From contig NZ_JBLGTV010000001.1 of the NCBI RefSeq assembly GCF_047468865.1, forward strand, positions 496,001 to 560,000: a DNA stretch of 64,000 nt, given 5' to 3'. Shown here in pieces: positions 43,251-52,611 of the stretch (the stretch's first letter is position 1; each line of letters opens with the position of its first letter). The DNA is from Castellaniella hirudinis_A (GTDB lineage: Bacteria; Pseudomonadota; Gammaproteobacteria; Burkholderiales; Burkholderiaceae_B). The translations under genes and the position numbers were made by a program. A model generated the notes under the pieces. That model was not told the origin of the DNA. It ran no database searches and worked only from the letters and a program-made list of their open reading frames with translations.

Positions 43251-43822
43251 CGCTTGTTCCCTTTATTCGTCTGCTCCCCGTGAATAGGGCATTGAACTAT
43301 AAGGTGATTGGCGCAAGCGGGCGGGGGAAGATGATGATGAATTGTTTCGCGCAGCCCGCGGAAATCCGGGGCGGGGCGGTGACAGCCGGGCGCTGTGCTG
43401 CCGTATGTCTTTGGACGATGCTCAAGAGAACAAAGCCGTGTGGCGCCCAAGTGTGACGGGATTCAATGGAAATTTATTTTCACAAATTCATTGAATTAAT
43501 TACATCAAAACAGACCGCATATGGAAGAAATGTTGCATATAGGAAACATTTACATTATCTAACATCAATCAAAAAGGTTCCCTTTCACATGATTCCCCTA
43601 TGGGTTGCTTTGTTTATGCCATGCTTTTTCTTATTGTCTCAAAAATATATACCTAATTCTTTGATTAAAATCTGACTTTTGTTTTTTTGATTTATTGTTT
43701 GCAGTTGTCAATCATGTGTGCAGAGGTGATTGTAAACACATTTTATAGGCCCCGCAAAAGGGAACCCTTTTGAATTCGCCGAGACATGCGGGACAAGCCG
43801 CCTGCAGGCGGAACCCGCAGGC
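43251..43822. other. AT-rich intergenic patch with a doubtful 69-codon ORF
   Basis: Between the recombinase and the EAL gene. Bases about 43466-43740 are strikingly AT-rich. The only open frame there (43466-43675, plus) would encode a 69-residue basic protein with one hydrophobic stretch (IPLWVALFMPCFFLLSQKYI) and no Shine-Dalgarno sequence; I regard it as unproven. AAAAAGGTTCCCTTT (near 43578) reappears as the inverted AAAAGGGAACCCTTTT (near 43757), the latter itself a 7-base palindrome. No other gene is seen. Confidence 0.5.
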
Positions 43823-45040
43823 ATGGCGGGCACGCAGGCGCGGATTCGTGTCGGCAACCTGCCATTGCCGGTTTGCGCGGATGACGCTGATCTGTCTGTG
43901 CGGGTGATGCGGCAGCTGCGCGACCGCCTGTTCGCGGCGGATGTGCCGCGCAAGGCTGTCCAACTGATGCACGATGCCCTGGCGGTCGATCTGGATGGTT
44001 GCTGGCCGTTCAGCGTGTATTCAGCGGCCTTGGTCGATCAGTTCTGGCGTTCGCTGTGCGCCGGCCTGGGCGATGCGCCCATCCTCTGCGGTCGCCACCG
44101 TTTCTACCCTGATTTGCGGATCGCCCTGACGGGTTTCGGCCCGCACGAATGTGCGCTGGACAGCATCGACCTGAGCGCGCCCGCCTCTGCGGCGGAATCC
44201 GGCTGGGCGGCGTCTGTCCTGGACGAAGACGTCGCGCTGTGCACGCTTTGGCTGAATGATTTGCGTGCTGGACAATTGCAGCTGGCGTTTCAGCCGGTAT
44301 ACCGCCTCGACCAGCTGGATGGCGGCCGCTGCCTGTACCATGAAGCCCTGGTGCGCCGGACGTCGGCGCTGACTGAATCGCCCGCCGCCGCCATTCGGGC
44401 GCTGGAGCGGCAGGGCCTGATCGGACGGCTCGACTGGAGCAATTTATGGGCCGTCGTCAGCCTGCTGGAAACCCGGCCCGGCTGCGTGCTGGCCTGCAAT
44501 GTGTCGGCCCAGACCCTGCGGCCCAATGCCTGGTGGCGTGAATTTATCCGCTATCTGCAGGGGCGGTGCGCCGTGGCCTCGCGTCTGTTCATCGAAATCA
44601 CCGAGACCAGCCCCTTCGTTCACCGGGCGCTGGCCCTGGAGTTGACGCGCGAATTGCAATCCCTGGGCGTGCGCATCGTGCTCGACGATATGGGCAGCGG
44701 CCACGCCGACCTGGCGGCCCTCTACGACACCGATTACGATGCCGTGAAAATCGACCAGTCCTTGCTGCGCCAGGCGCGGCAAAGCCCTGCCGGGCGGGAA
44801 ATTCTGGCATGGTTCACGCGGGCCTGCGCCCGCAGCAGCCCCTGCGTCGTCATCGAAGGCGCGGAAAATTCCGACGATCTGATCTTGGTGCGCAATGCCG
44901 GCGCCCAGGCCGCCCAGGGGCATTTCGTGGGCCGGCCCGAAGGCCGGCCCGAGTGGAACTTCCACGAACCTTGCGTCGTCCCGAACCGCTTGCCGCAATA
45001 TGGCGCGGCTTTGTCGTTCATCAACCGTGGCGGCCGGTGA
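43823..45040 (+). CDS. EAL-domain c-di-GMP phosphodiesterase with unassigned N-terminal domain
   Basis: A 405-residue soluble protein. The EAL domain (about 145-390) has the motifs in order: YHEALVRR, CNVSAQTL, FIEITET, LDDMGSGHADL, KIDQSLL, VIEGAEN and QGHFVGRP. Two usual positions vary (DDMGSGH for DDFGTGY, EGAEN for EGVET), so activity is likely but not certain. The first 140 residues form an alpha/beta region I do not recognise. A PilZ gene follows after three bases, which argues that this enzyme sets local c-di-GMP for that receptor. Confidence 0.9.
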   Translation: MAGTQARIRVGNLPLPVCADDADLSVRVMRQLRDRLFAADVPRKAVQLMHDALAVDLDGCWPFSVYSAALVDQFWRSLCAGLGDAPILCGRHRFYPDLRIALTGFGPHECALDSIDLSAPASAAESGWAASVLDEDVALCTLWLNDLRAGQLQLAFQPVYRLDQLDGGRCLYHEALVRRTSALTESPAAAIRALERQGLIGRLDWSNLWAVVSLLETRPGCVLACNVSAQTLRPNAWWREFIRYLQGRCAVASRLFIEITETSPFVHRALALELTRELQSLGVRIVLDDMGSGHADLAALYDTDYDAVKIDQSLLRQARQSPAGREILAWFTRACARSSPCVVIEGAENSDDLILVRNAGAQAAQGHFVGRPEGRPEWNFHEPCVVPNRLPQYGAALSFINRGGR

Positions 45041-45043
45041 GCC

Positions 45044-45898
45044 ATGCGGAAATCCAGCCCTGTCAGACTTCTCGCGCCAAGCATCGGCTTGTTGCTGCTC
45101 ATCGTGACATTGACGGCCTTCAGCCTCTGGAAAATGGTCGAAGGCAATGTGCTCGAAGCACGCGCCCGGCAATACGGTCAATTGGCTTCTTTGGTCGCCA
45201 GGGACACTAGCGGCACACCTGTGGCGTGGCGCCTGATGCTGGGTGAAGACGTCAAGCCCGTGCGCAAAAACGATAGGGCCAGCCCCGGGCGGCCGGGCCG
45301 GCAGTACCAGCAGCAGGCGGATTTACTGGACGCCCGGGCGATGGCCGCTCGGCGGATCAGCCTCTATGGATTGATTGCCAACAGCCTGCTGGCGCTGGCT
45401 TTGGCCGGTGGCATTGCATGGCGCGGCATCCAGCGCGTGGATCGCAAGCGCCTCTTGCACAGCAAAAGCGCCGATGTCGATACCGATACCGATACCGGCC
45501 AGCCGCCGCCGCGCAGAGAGCACTTTCGGATACGCACGCCCCTGGTGAACCCGGCGACGTTTGTCGTGCAGGATGCGGATACGGACTTGTCCAATGCGGT
45601 GTTTCCGCTGGCCGATATCAGCGTTGGCGGATGCCGCCTGGTGGATGCGGAAGGCCGGCTCGATCCGCATGCCGATGCCGTGTTTCAGGGCCGGTTGGAT
45701 TTTCCGAATGGCGGTTCGGTCGAGGTCATGCTGCGGATTCTGCGTGTCAGCGAGTCGCTGGACGCGCCGCCATCCGTTCTGCTGACCGCGGCTGGCAAGT
45801 TCATCGAGAACACGGCCCAGCAATGCGCCGCCATTCAGCACTATATCGACTTGCTGGATCGCATGCGGAATCAGCACAAAGACAAGGCGGATGCCTGA
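45044..45898 (+). CDS. Membrane-anchored PilZ-domain c-di-GMP receptor
   Basis: A 284-residue protein. Two membrane segments (about 9-28, LLAPSIGLLLLIVTLTAF; about 108-125, IANSLLALALAGGIAW) flank a periplasmic loop of about 80 residues. The cytoplasmic part starts with an Asp/Thr repeat (DVDTDTDTG) and then a PilZ domain with the c-di-GMP contacts RREHFR (RxxxR type) and DISVGG (DxSxxG). This binds c-di-GMP and probably passes the signal to the envelope or motility machinery. Coupled to the EAL gene upstream. Confidence 0.82.
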   Translation: MRKSSPVRLLAPSIGLLLLIVTLTAFSLWKMVEGNVLEARARQYGQLASLVARDTSGTPVAWRLMLGEDVKPVRKNDRASPGRPGRQYQQQADLLDARAMAARRISLYGLIANSLLALALAGGIAWRGIQRVDRKRLLHSKSADVDTDTDTGQPPPRREHFRIRTPLVNPATFVVQDADTDLSNAVFPLADISVGGCRLVDAEGRLDPHADAVFQGRLDFPNGGSVEVMLRILRVSESLDAPPSVLLTAAGKFIENTAQQCAAIQHYIDLLDRMRNQHKDKADA

Positions 45899-45917
45899 AG
45901 CCCCGGCTTGGCCGGGT

Positions 45918-46334
45918 TCAATCCAGCTTGTTCAGGCGGTAATGATCCGCCAGTGGCCCGCTGATCCGGCTGCCGTCCGAGGCCAGGCGCAAAAGCCAGC
46001 CTTCACCGACAAAGTAGTGCTCGGGCGCCGGCCCCGGCAGGGTGACGGTGCGGCCTTCCGGGCCCCAGTCGAAGACGCCGGCCTGGTTGTCCACCTGGCC
46101 GCCCTTGCCGATATAGCGGGTCTGCAGATGATAGGTTTGATCCTGCCTCAGCACCACGGTGGTTTCCAGGCCGGCGCAATCGGCGCAGGGCAGCAGGCCG
46201 CGGTAGGTGCCCGCCCAATCCAGGGACAGGCGGGCATTGTGCTGGGCGTCCGCGGCGGCGGGCGGGGTGGCCGGGCTGGCGCAGCCCGCCAGGACAGCGG
46301 TCAGGAGCAGGGGCAGGAGCAGTTTCTTTGGCAT
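45918..46334 (-). CDS. NlpE-like outer-membrane lipoprotein
   Basis: A 138-residue lipoprotein with lipobox LTAVLAGC (Cys17) and an NlpE N-terminal domain: WAGTYRGLLPCADCAGLETT with its CxxC, then VLRQDQTYHLQTRYIGKG and FDWGPEGRTVTLPG. E. coli NlpE senses copper and surface contact and feeds the Cpx system; here it lies next to an ECF sigma gene read in the same direction, which may mean a different signalling route. It lacks the second E. coli domain. Confidence 0.85.
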   Translation of the reverse strand: MPKKLLLPLLLTAVLAGCASPATPPAAADAQHNARLSLDWAGTYRGLLPCADCAGLETTVVLRQDQTYHLQTRYIGKGGQVDNQAGVFDWGPEGRTVTLPGPAPEHYFVGEGWLLRLASDGSRISGPLADHYRLNKLD

Positions 46335-46367
46335 GGACGTCGGGAAATGAGTTGAGTGATCCGGCGG

Positions 46368-47078
46368 TCAGGGCACCGGCAGCCCGGCGGCCCGCATCCG
46401 GGCATGAACCCCGGCGACGATGCGGTCGCAGCGTTCGCCGGCGAAGGAAAACGCTTCGCGCGCGTGGAGATCCAGCTGGTCTTTCAGGCTGTCTTGCAGC
46501 AGCCGCCGGGCCCGCATGTAGCGCACGCGCACGGTGGCCTCGGGGATGGCCAGGATCCCGGCGACCTCGGCCGACGACAGGCCTTCCACCCCGCGCAGCA
46601 TGAACACCGCCCGATAAAGGTCGGGCAGGGCATTGATGCGCGCTTCAATCAACTGCCGAACCTCTGCGCGCCAGGCCTGCTGGTCTGGCTGCTGGCTGTC
46701 GGGCAGGGGCGTGACGGGGTCTGGGTTGGACATGGGATGATCGGGCGTGTCGGACAGGTCGTCCGCTAATTGGATGACGGCGTCGCGGGTTTTGTTTCGC
46801 CGAAGGCGCATCAGGGCTTCGTTGGCCACGATCCGCGTCAGCCAGGTGACCGGCCGGGAGTCGGCCCGGAAATCCTTGAGGTGCTGGAATGCTTTCCACC
46901 AGGCGTCTTGCACGGCCTCCTCGGCATCCCTGTCGTTGCGCAAGATGCCTCGCGCCGTGCGGTACAGACGCTGATTATAGCGACGCATCAAGCGGTCGAA
47001 CGCGTCGATGTCCCCGGTGGCCGCTTGCCGGCACAGGGCCAGATCGTCGTCCAGCGCGGTTTGCGCCATCGTATCCAT
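46368..47078 (-). CDS. ECF-type RNA polymerase sigma factor
   Basis: A 236-residue sigma-70 family protein. Region 2 includes FDRLMRRYNQRLYRTARGIL, NDRDAEEAVQDAWWKAF and VTWLTRIVANEALMRLRR; region 4 includes LPDLYRAVFMLRGVEGLSSA with EVAGILAIPEATVRVRYMRA. A linker rich in Asp and Pro separates them and a 45-residue C-terminal tail is longer than usual. No anti-sigma gene is adjacent. GGGAG precedes the ATG. The NlpE-like gene follows and may be a target. Confidence 0.92.
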   Translation of the reverse strand: MDTMAQTALDDDLALCRQAATGDIDAFDRLMRRYNQRLYRTARGILRNDRDAEEAVQDAWWKAFQHLKDFRADSRPVTWLTRIVANEALMRLRRNKTRDAVIQLADDLSDTPDHPMSNPDPVTPLPDSQQPDQQAWRAEVRQLIEARINALPDLYRAVFMLRGVEGLSSAEVAGILAIPEATVRVRYMRARRLLQDSLKDQLDLHAREAFSFAGERCDRIVAGVHARMRAAGLPVP

Positions 47079-47137
47079 TGCTGCTCCCGTATATGATCAC
47101 CCTTGAGCCAAATTGTACGACTTTGAACGGAGACAGC

Positions 47138-48070
47138 ATGTTTGCCAACTTCATGGACACGGTACGCGCCCGCAGCGATCAGGCCATCGCCTCGGGCGAC
47201 CTGCAGCCCATTGTGGCCGAACAGACGATCTTGCACGACCGGGATCTGCCCTTTGTGGTGCGTTGGGTGGCCGCGCTGGCGGCCAAGGATGCGGCGCAGC
47301 CATCCGCGCAACAATCGCCGGACGCGCCCGGCCCGGCGGCGACCGTGCTGCCCGGGGGGCCGCGAGACCCGGACTTCAACCCTTTTTTGCACCCCGATCC
47401 GGCCTTGACGGTCGGGCCGGTCGGTGCCGACCACGTGGCGATCCTGAACAAATTCCCGGTCTGCCTGCATCACCTGGTGCTGGCGCGCCGCCATTTCGCC
47501 GAACAATTGTCGCCGCTGGAGCTGACCGATTTTCACGCCCTGGCCCTGCTGCTGTCCGGGCAGGGCGGCCTGGGCTTCTACAACGGCGGGGCGGCGGCCG
47601 GCGCCAGCCAGCGCCACAAGCACGTTCAGTGGATTCCGGCCGCGCCGGAAAATGCCTCGCTGCAGGCCCTGACGCGCGGCCTGCCCGCGGTTTCCGGGCA
47701 AGGGGCCATTTTGCGCCATCCGCTGCTGGCCTCGCTGGCGCATTGTCTGATCCGGGTGGATGCCGGGCCGGGCGCCCACCCGGAAGACAGCGCGGCATCC
47801 CTGCTGACGGCTTTCGGGCAAGGCTGTGCCGACCTGGGCCTGCGCCCGGACGCCCAAGGCCTGCTGCCGCCCTTCAACCTGCTGGCCGGCGACGGCTGGA
47901 TGCTGATGGTGCCTCGCAGCCAAGAGCACTTCCTGGGGATATCCCTGAATGCCCTGTCGTTCGGGGGAACCATCTACGTGCGCGATCCGGCGCAGATGGA
48001 CGCGATTCGCCGGGCCGGCCCCCTGAATGCCTTGTTCAGCGTAGGGTTATCACCTGAAAACGCCGGCTGA
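47138..48070 (+). CDS. Ap4A phosphorylase / ATP adenylyltransferase-like HIT protein
   Basis: A 310-residue protein of the DUF4922/ATP_transf family. The substrate-binding N-terminal region has DFNPFLHPDPALTVGPVGAD and ILNKFPVCLHHLVLARRHF; the HIT-type triad is SQRHKHVQWIPA. These enzymes phosphorolyse diadenosine tetraphosphate to ADP and ATP. CGGAG precedes the ATG at 47138. It is divergent from the sigma factor gene. No other partner. Confidence 0.85.
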   Translation: MFANFMDTVRARSDQAIASGDLQPIVAEQTILHDRDLPFVVRWVAALAAKDAAQPSAQQSPDAPGPAATVLPGGPRDPDFNPFLHPDPALTVGPVGADHVAILNKFPVCLHHLVLARRHFAEQLSPLELTDFHALALLLSGQGGLGFYNGGAAAGASQRHKHVQWIPAAPENASLQALTRGLPAVSGQGAILRHPLLASLAHCLIRVDAGPGAHPEDSAASLLTAFGQGCADLGLRPDAQGLLPPFNLLAGDGWMLMVPRSQEHFLGISLNALSFGGTIYVRDPAQMDAIRRAGPLNALFSVGLSPENAG

Positions 48071-48205
48071 CGCCCGGTTTGCAGGGATATCCCGCATGTT
48101 TGTTCTCTGTCTTAACACAGTACGATGTCAGGCCAGACGGATCAATTCCACAAGATTGCCATCCGTGTCTTTCTGATAATCACCTGCTTACTGGAAGGGA
48201 TCACT

Positions 48206-49222
48206 ATGAAATTCATGAAACTAGCCGCAGTCAGTGCTGCCTTGATGCTGGCCAGCACGGGCGCCCAGGCGGGCGACACCTACAACACGGTCAAGCAGCA
48301 CGGCTATGTGCAGTGTGGTGTCAACGCGGGCTTGCCTGGCTTCGCGCTGGCTGATAGCAAGGGCGTCTGGAAAGGCCTGGATATCGACATGTGCCGCGCC
48401 GTGGCGGCCATGGTGTTTGGCGATGCCAACAAGACCAAATATGTGCCGCTGACCACGCAGCAGCGCTTTACCGCCCTGCAGTCCGGCGAAATCGACGTCC
48501 TCACGCGCAACTCGACCGCGACCATCACCCGCGACACCACCCTGGGCCTGATGAGCACCGGCATCAACTTCTACGACGGCCAGGGCATTCTGGTGCGCAA
48601 GGATCTGGGCGTGAAAAGCGCCACCGAACTGGGCGGCGCGGCGGTGTGCGTGCTGGCGGGCACCACCACCGAACTCAACCTGGCCGACTGGTTCCGGGCG
48701 AACAACCTGGAATTCAAGACCGTCGTCATCAATACCTCCGAAGAAGGCTTCCGCACCTTCGAGTCGGGCCGCTGCGACGCCGTCACCAGCGATAAATCCC
48801 AGCTGGCCAGTCTGCGCGCTTCGTCGGCCACCCCGGACGACTACGTGATCCTGCCGGAAAACTTCTCCAAAGAACCCCTGGGCCCCATGGTGCGCCAGGG
48901 CGACGACGAGTGGTTCATGGTGGTGCGCTGGGCGCTCAATGCCTTGCTCGAACTCGAAGAATACGGCATCACCTCGCAAAATGCCGACGAAATGCTCAAG
49001 AGCGACAATCCCAACATCCAGCGCATCCTGGGGGTGTCGGGCGACATGGGCAAGGGTCTCGGGCTGGATAAGCGCTGGGCCTACAACATCGCCAAACAGG
49101 TCGGCAACTACGGCGAATCCTTCGAACGCAACGTCGGCCAGGGTTCCCCCCTCAAGCTCGACCGTGGCCTGAACGCCCAATGGAACAAGGGCGGCATCAT
49201 GTACGGCTGGCCAATCCGCTAA
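48206..49222 (+). CDS. aapJ: AapJ, general L-amino-acid ABC transporter binding protein
   Basis: A 338-residue periplasmic binding protein with a signal peptide (to AQA near residue 23). AapJ hallmarks include VKQHGYVQCGVNAGLPGFAL, WKGLDIDMCRAVAAMVFGD and DVLTRNSTATITRDTTLGL. It captures a broad range of L-amino acids. AAGGGA eight bases before the ATG. A stem-loop followed by T residues lies between it and aapQ and probably sets the usual excess of binding protein. Confidence 0.95.
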   Translation: MKFMKLAAVSAALMLASTGAQAGDTYNTVKQHGYVQCGVNAGLPGFALADSKGVWKGLDIDMCRAVAAMVFGDANKTKYVPLTTQQRFTALQSGEIDVLTRNSTATITRDTTLGLMSTGINFYDGQGILVRKDLGVKSATELGGAAVCVLAGTTTELNLADWFRANNLEFKTVVINTSEEGFRTFESGRCDAVTSDKSQLASLRASSATPDDYVILPENFSKEPLGPMVRQGDDEWFMVVRWALNALLELEEYGITSQNADEMLKSDNPNIQRILGVSGDMGKGLGLDKRWAYNIAKQVGNYGESFERNVGQGSPLKLDRGLNAQWNKGGIMYGWPIR

Positions 49223-49237
49223 TCCGCAGGGTTGCTG

Positions 49238-49276
49238 CTCAGGCCACTGGGGGTTTCGGTGGCCTGAGTCTCTTTT
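49238..49276 (+). terminator. Stem-loop with T-tract between aapJ and aapQ (partial terminator)
   Basis: CTCAGGCCAC (49238-49247) pairs with GTGGCCTGAG (49259-49268) and is followed by TCTCTTTT. Because aapQ follows in the same direction, it likely acts as an attenuator or mRNA-stabilising structure. Confidence 0.7.
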
Positions 49277-49306
49277 GCAATACCGTTTGTCTGTCCCTAT
49301 CCGCCT

Positions 49307-50494
49307 ATGACTCATACGTCTACTCGCGCGCCGAAAGCGCCATCGCGTCGGTGGTCCTGGAACGACCCCGCCACCCGGGCCCTGATCTATCAGATCGTCA
49401 TCCTGGGCCTGGTGGCCCTGGGGGTGTGGTTCCTGGTCTCCAATACGCTGCATAATCTCTCCGTGCGCAATATTTCCACCGGCTTTGGCTTTCTTCACGA
49501 AGAAGCCGGTTTTGCCATCGGCGAATCCGTCATCGCCTATTCCCCCGCCGACACCTACGGCCGGGCGGTGGTCGTCGGCCTGCTCAATACCCTCAAGGTC
49601 TCCGTCATCGGGGTCATCGCGGCCACCCTGTTCGGCACGCTGCTGGGGATCGGGCGGCTGTCCAAGAACTGGCTGATTTCCCGCCTCGCGGGCCTCTACA
49701 TCGAGGTCATGCGCAATATTCCTTTGCTGTTGCAGCTGTTTTTCTGGTATGCCCTGATCACCGAACTGATGCCGGGGCCGCGCCAGGCGCTCACCCCGCT
49801 GCCCAACGTCTTCATTTCCAATCGCGGGCTGAAGCTGCCCTGGCTGGCGGGCGACGCCATGGACTGGATTTTCGGCGGGCTGGCGCTGGCCATCATCCTG
49901 ACGGTGCTGTTGGCCCATTGGGCGCGCCGCCGCCAGGACGCCACCGGGCGGATTTTCCCGCTGGGGCGCGCCGCGCTGGGCCTGCTCATCGTCATGCCCG
50001 TTCTGGGCTGGCTGGTCAGCGGGGGGACGCTCGAACTCGACCGTCCCGAGCTGAAAGGCTTCAATTTCCAGGGCGGGCTGAACATGTCCCCGGAATTCAC
50101 CGCTTTGCTGCTGGGGCTGGTGATCTACACCTCGGCCTTCGTGGGTGAAGTCGTGCGTTCGGGCATCCAGGCGGTCAGCCAGGGCCAATGGGAGGCCGCC
50201 TCGTCCATCGGCCTGTCGCGGGCGCGCACCCTGCGCCTGGTGATCCTGCCCCAGGCCATGCGCGTCATCATCCCGCCCATGACCAGCCAGTACCTGAATC
50301 TGACGAAAAACAGTTCGCTGGCGGTGGCCATCGGCTATCCCGACATCGTGGCCGTGACCAACACCATCCTCAACCAGACCGGCCAGGCCATCGAAGGCAT
50401 CATGATCATCATGGCGGCGTATCTGGTGGTCAGCCTGTCCATTTCCGTCTTCATGAACTGGTACAACAAGCGCATCGCGCTGGTGGAGCGCTAA
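49307..50494 (+). CDS. aapQ: AapQ, amino-acid ABC transporter permease
   Basis: A 395-residue inner-membrane permease. The first part has a long periplasmic loop typical of AapQ (NISTGFGFLHEEAGFAIGES), followed by the HisM-type permease domain with LLNTLKVSVIGVIAATLFGT and the EAA loop EAASSIGLSRARTLRLVILP. It pairs with AapM and AapP. Its stop is followed without gap by the aapM ATG. Start ATG at 49307 has only a weak ribosome site. Confidence 0.94.
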   Translation: MTHTSTRAPKAPSRRWSWNDPATRALIYQIVILGLVALGVWFLVSNTLHNLSVRNISTGFGFLHEEAGFAIGESVIAYSPADTYGRAVVVGLLNTLKVSVIGVIAATLFGTLLGIGRLSKNWLISRLAGLYIEVMRNIPLLLQLFFWYALITELMPGPRQALTPLPNVFISNRGLKLPWLAGDAMDWIFGGLALAIILTVLLAHWARRRQDATGRIFPLGRAALGLLIVMPVLGWLVSGGTLELDRPELKGFNFQGGLNMSPEFTALLLGLVIYTSAFVGEVVRSGIQAVSQGQWEAASSIGLSRARTLRLVILPQAMRVIIPPMTSQYLNLTKNSSLAVAIGYPDIVAVTNTILNQTGQAIEGIMIIMAAYLVVSLSISVFMNWYNKRIALVER

Positions 50495-51592
50495 ATGGCC
50501 CATACCCATACCGCGACCGCGGGTCGCTTGCCGCCCCAGAAACACCAGGGCCTGATCGGCTGGGTGCACGCGCGGCTTTTTTATTCGCCGCTCAGTACCG
50601 TGCTGACCCTGCTGACGCTCTGGCTGTTGGCGCTGGCGATTCCCGCCCTGATCGAGTATCTCTTTATCCGGCCCGATTTTTCCGCCACCACGCCGCAGCA
50701 ATGCCAGGCGACGGGGGGTTACTGCTGGGCCTTCGTGCGTGAAAAACACCGCCTGATCCTGTTCGGCATCTATCCCTACGATGAGCAATGGCGGCCCTTG
50801 CTGGCCTCGGTCATCCTGGTGGCGGCCATCGTGTGCAGCTGCATCCGCTGGTTCTGGAAGCCCTTTCTGGGGGTGCTCTGGCTGGCGGCCCTGGTGGCCG
50901 TGGGCGTGCTGATGTGGGGCGGGGTGTTCGGCCTGAGCTACGTCGAAAACGCCAAGTGGGGCGGCCTGCCGGTCACGCTTATTTTGTCCACCTTCGGGAT
51001 CGCCTTTGCCTTTCCCTTCGGGCTGCTGCTGGCCCTGGGACGGCGCTCGGACATGCCCGGGGTCAAGGCCGTGTGCATCGTCTACATCGAGCTTATCCGC
51101 GGCGTGCCGCTGATCAGCCTGCTGTTCATGTCGTCGGTCATGCTGCCGCTGTTCCTGCCCGAGGGCTTCTCCATCGACAAGCTCCTGCGGGCGCAGATCG
51201 CCATCATCCTGTTCGCGGCGGCCTACATTGCTGAAACCGTGCGGGGCGGGCTGCAGGCCATGCCCAAGGGGCAATACGAAGGCGCCGAATCCCTGGGACT
51301 CAGCTATTGGCAGAAGATGCGCAAGATCATCCTGCCGCAGGCCCTGAAGATCGTGATTCCGCCGCTGGTGGGGATTTTCATCTCGCTCTTTAAGGACACC
51401 TCGCTGGTGGTCATCATCGGCCTGTTCGACCTGACCCAGGCGGCCAAGGTCGCTGTCTCCGATGCGCTTTGGCGCGGGTTCAGCACCGAAGCCTATCTGT
51501 TCATCGCCGTCATTTACTTTGTGTTCTGCTTTTCGATCTCGCGCTACAGCCTGTCGCTTGAGCGCCAGCTGGATCAAGCCAATCAGCGCTAG
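50495..51592 (+). CDS. aapM: AapM, amino-acid ABC transporter permease
   Basis: A 365-residue permease. Five or more membrane segments; the permease domain has LILSTFGIAFAFPFGLLLAL and the EAA loop EGAESLGLSYWQKMRKIILP. The long extra N-terminal region (residues about 1-140) is usual for AapM. It starts immediately after the aapQ stop, so both subunits are made in equal amounts. Confidence 0.94.
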   Translation: MAHTHTATAGRLPPQKHQGLIGWVHARLFYSPLSTVLTLLTLWLLALAIPALIEYLFIRPDFSATTPQQCQATGGYCWAFVREKHRLILFGIYPYDEQWRPLLASVILVAAIVCSCIRWFWKPFLGVLWLAALVAVGVLMWGGVFGLSYVENAKWGGLPVTLILSTFGIAFAFPFGLLLALGRRSDMPGVKAVCIVYIELIRGVPLISLLFMSSVMLPLFLPEGFSIDKLLRAQIAIILFAAAYIAETVRGGLQAMPKGQYEGAESLGLSYWQKMRKIILPQALKIVIPPLVGIFISLFKDTSLVVIIGLFDLTQAAKVAVSDALWRGFSTEAYLFIAVIYFVFCFSISRYSLSLERQLDQANQR

Positions 51593-51670
51593 GGCCGGAA
51601 GCCGGAATTTTTGATTTCATCTGCATCCCCGCCGGGCCGCGCCGCCCGACGGGCTCAGGAGCCGCAATCC

Positions 51671-52411
<741 letters not shown>

Positions 52412-52463
52412 CGGCCGCGCCATGCCCCATGCCCGGGCTCTGAATGCTCAGGCATGGCGGCGG

Positions 52464-52551
52464 TTCAATGCTTCAACAGTTCATCTGTTCATCTGTTCAG
52501 CTGTTCAGTGCTTCATTTGTTCATTAATTCACCGGTTCAGTAGTTCAGCAG
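52464..52551. repeat. Octamer array TTCANNNN x11
   Basis: TTCA recurs at exactly eight-base steps eleven times from 52464 to 52551, with varying second halves (ATGC, ACAG, TCTG, TCTG, GCTG, GTGC, TTTG, TTAA, CCGG, GTAG, GCAG). The strict period with one fixed half is not expected by chance. It lies in the 200 bases between aapP and the subtilase gene and encodes no protein in any frame. Confidence 0.85.
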
Positions 52552-52611
52552 CCCGCTTTTGCGCCCGCTTGTCGGATCGGGTTGTCGGCCGTTTTCATGA
52601 TTTGGTTTCCC

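Noticed and set aside
48221..51577. Open frame of 1118 codons on the minus strand across aapJQM
   Set aside because: It is antisense to three clear transporter genes, has shadow-type composition (Gln, Arg, Gly, His rich) and no domain; a common artefact in GC-rich DNA.
52464..52551. Possible CRISPR or iteron origin
   Set aside because: Units of eight bases are too short for CRISPR, and no replication initiator gene or DnaA box is nearby.
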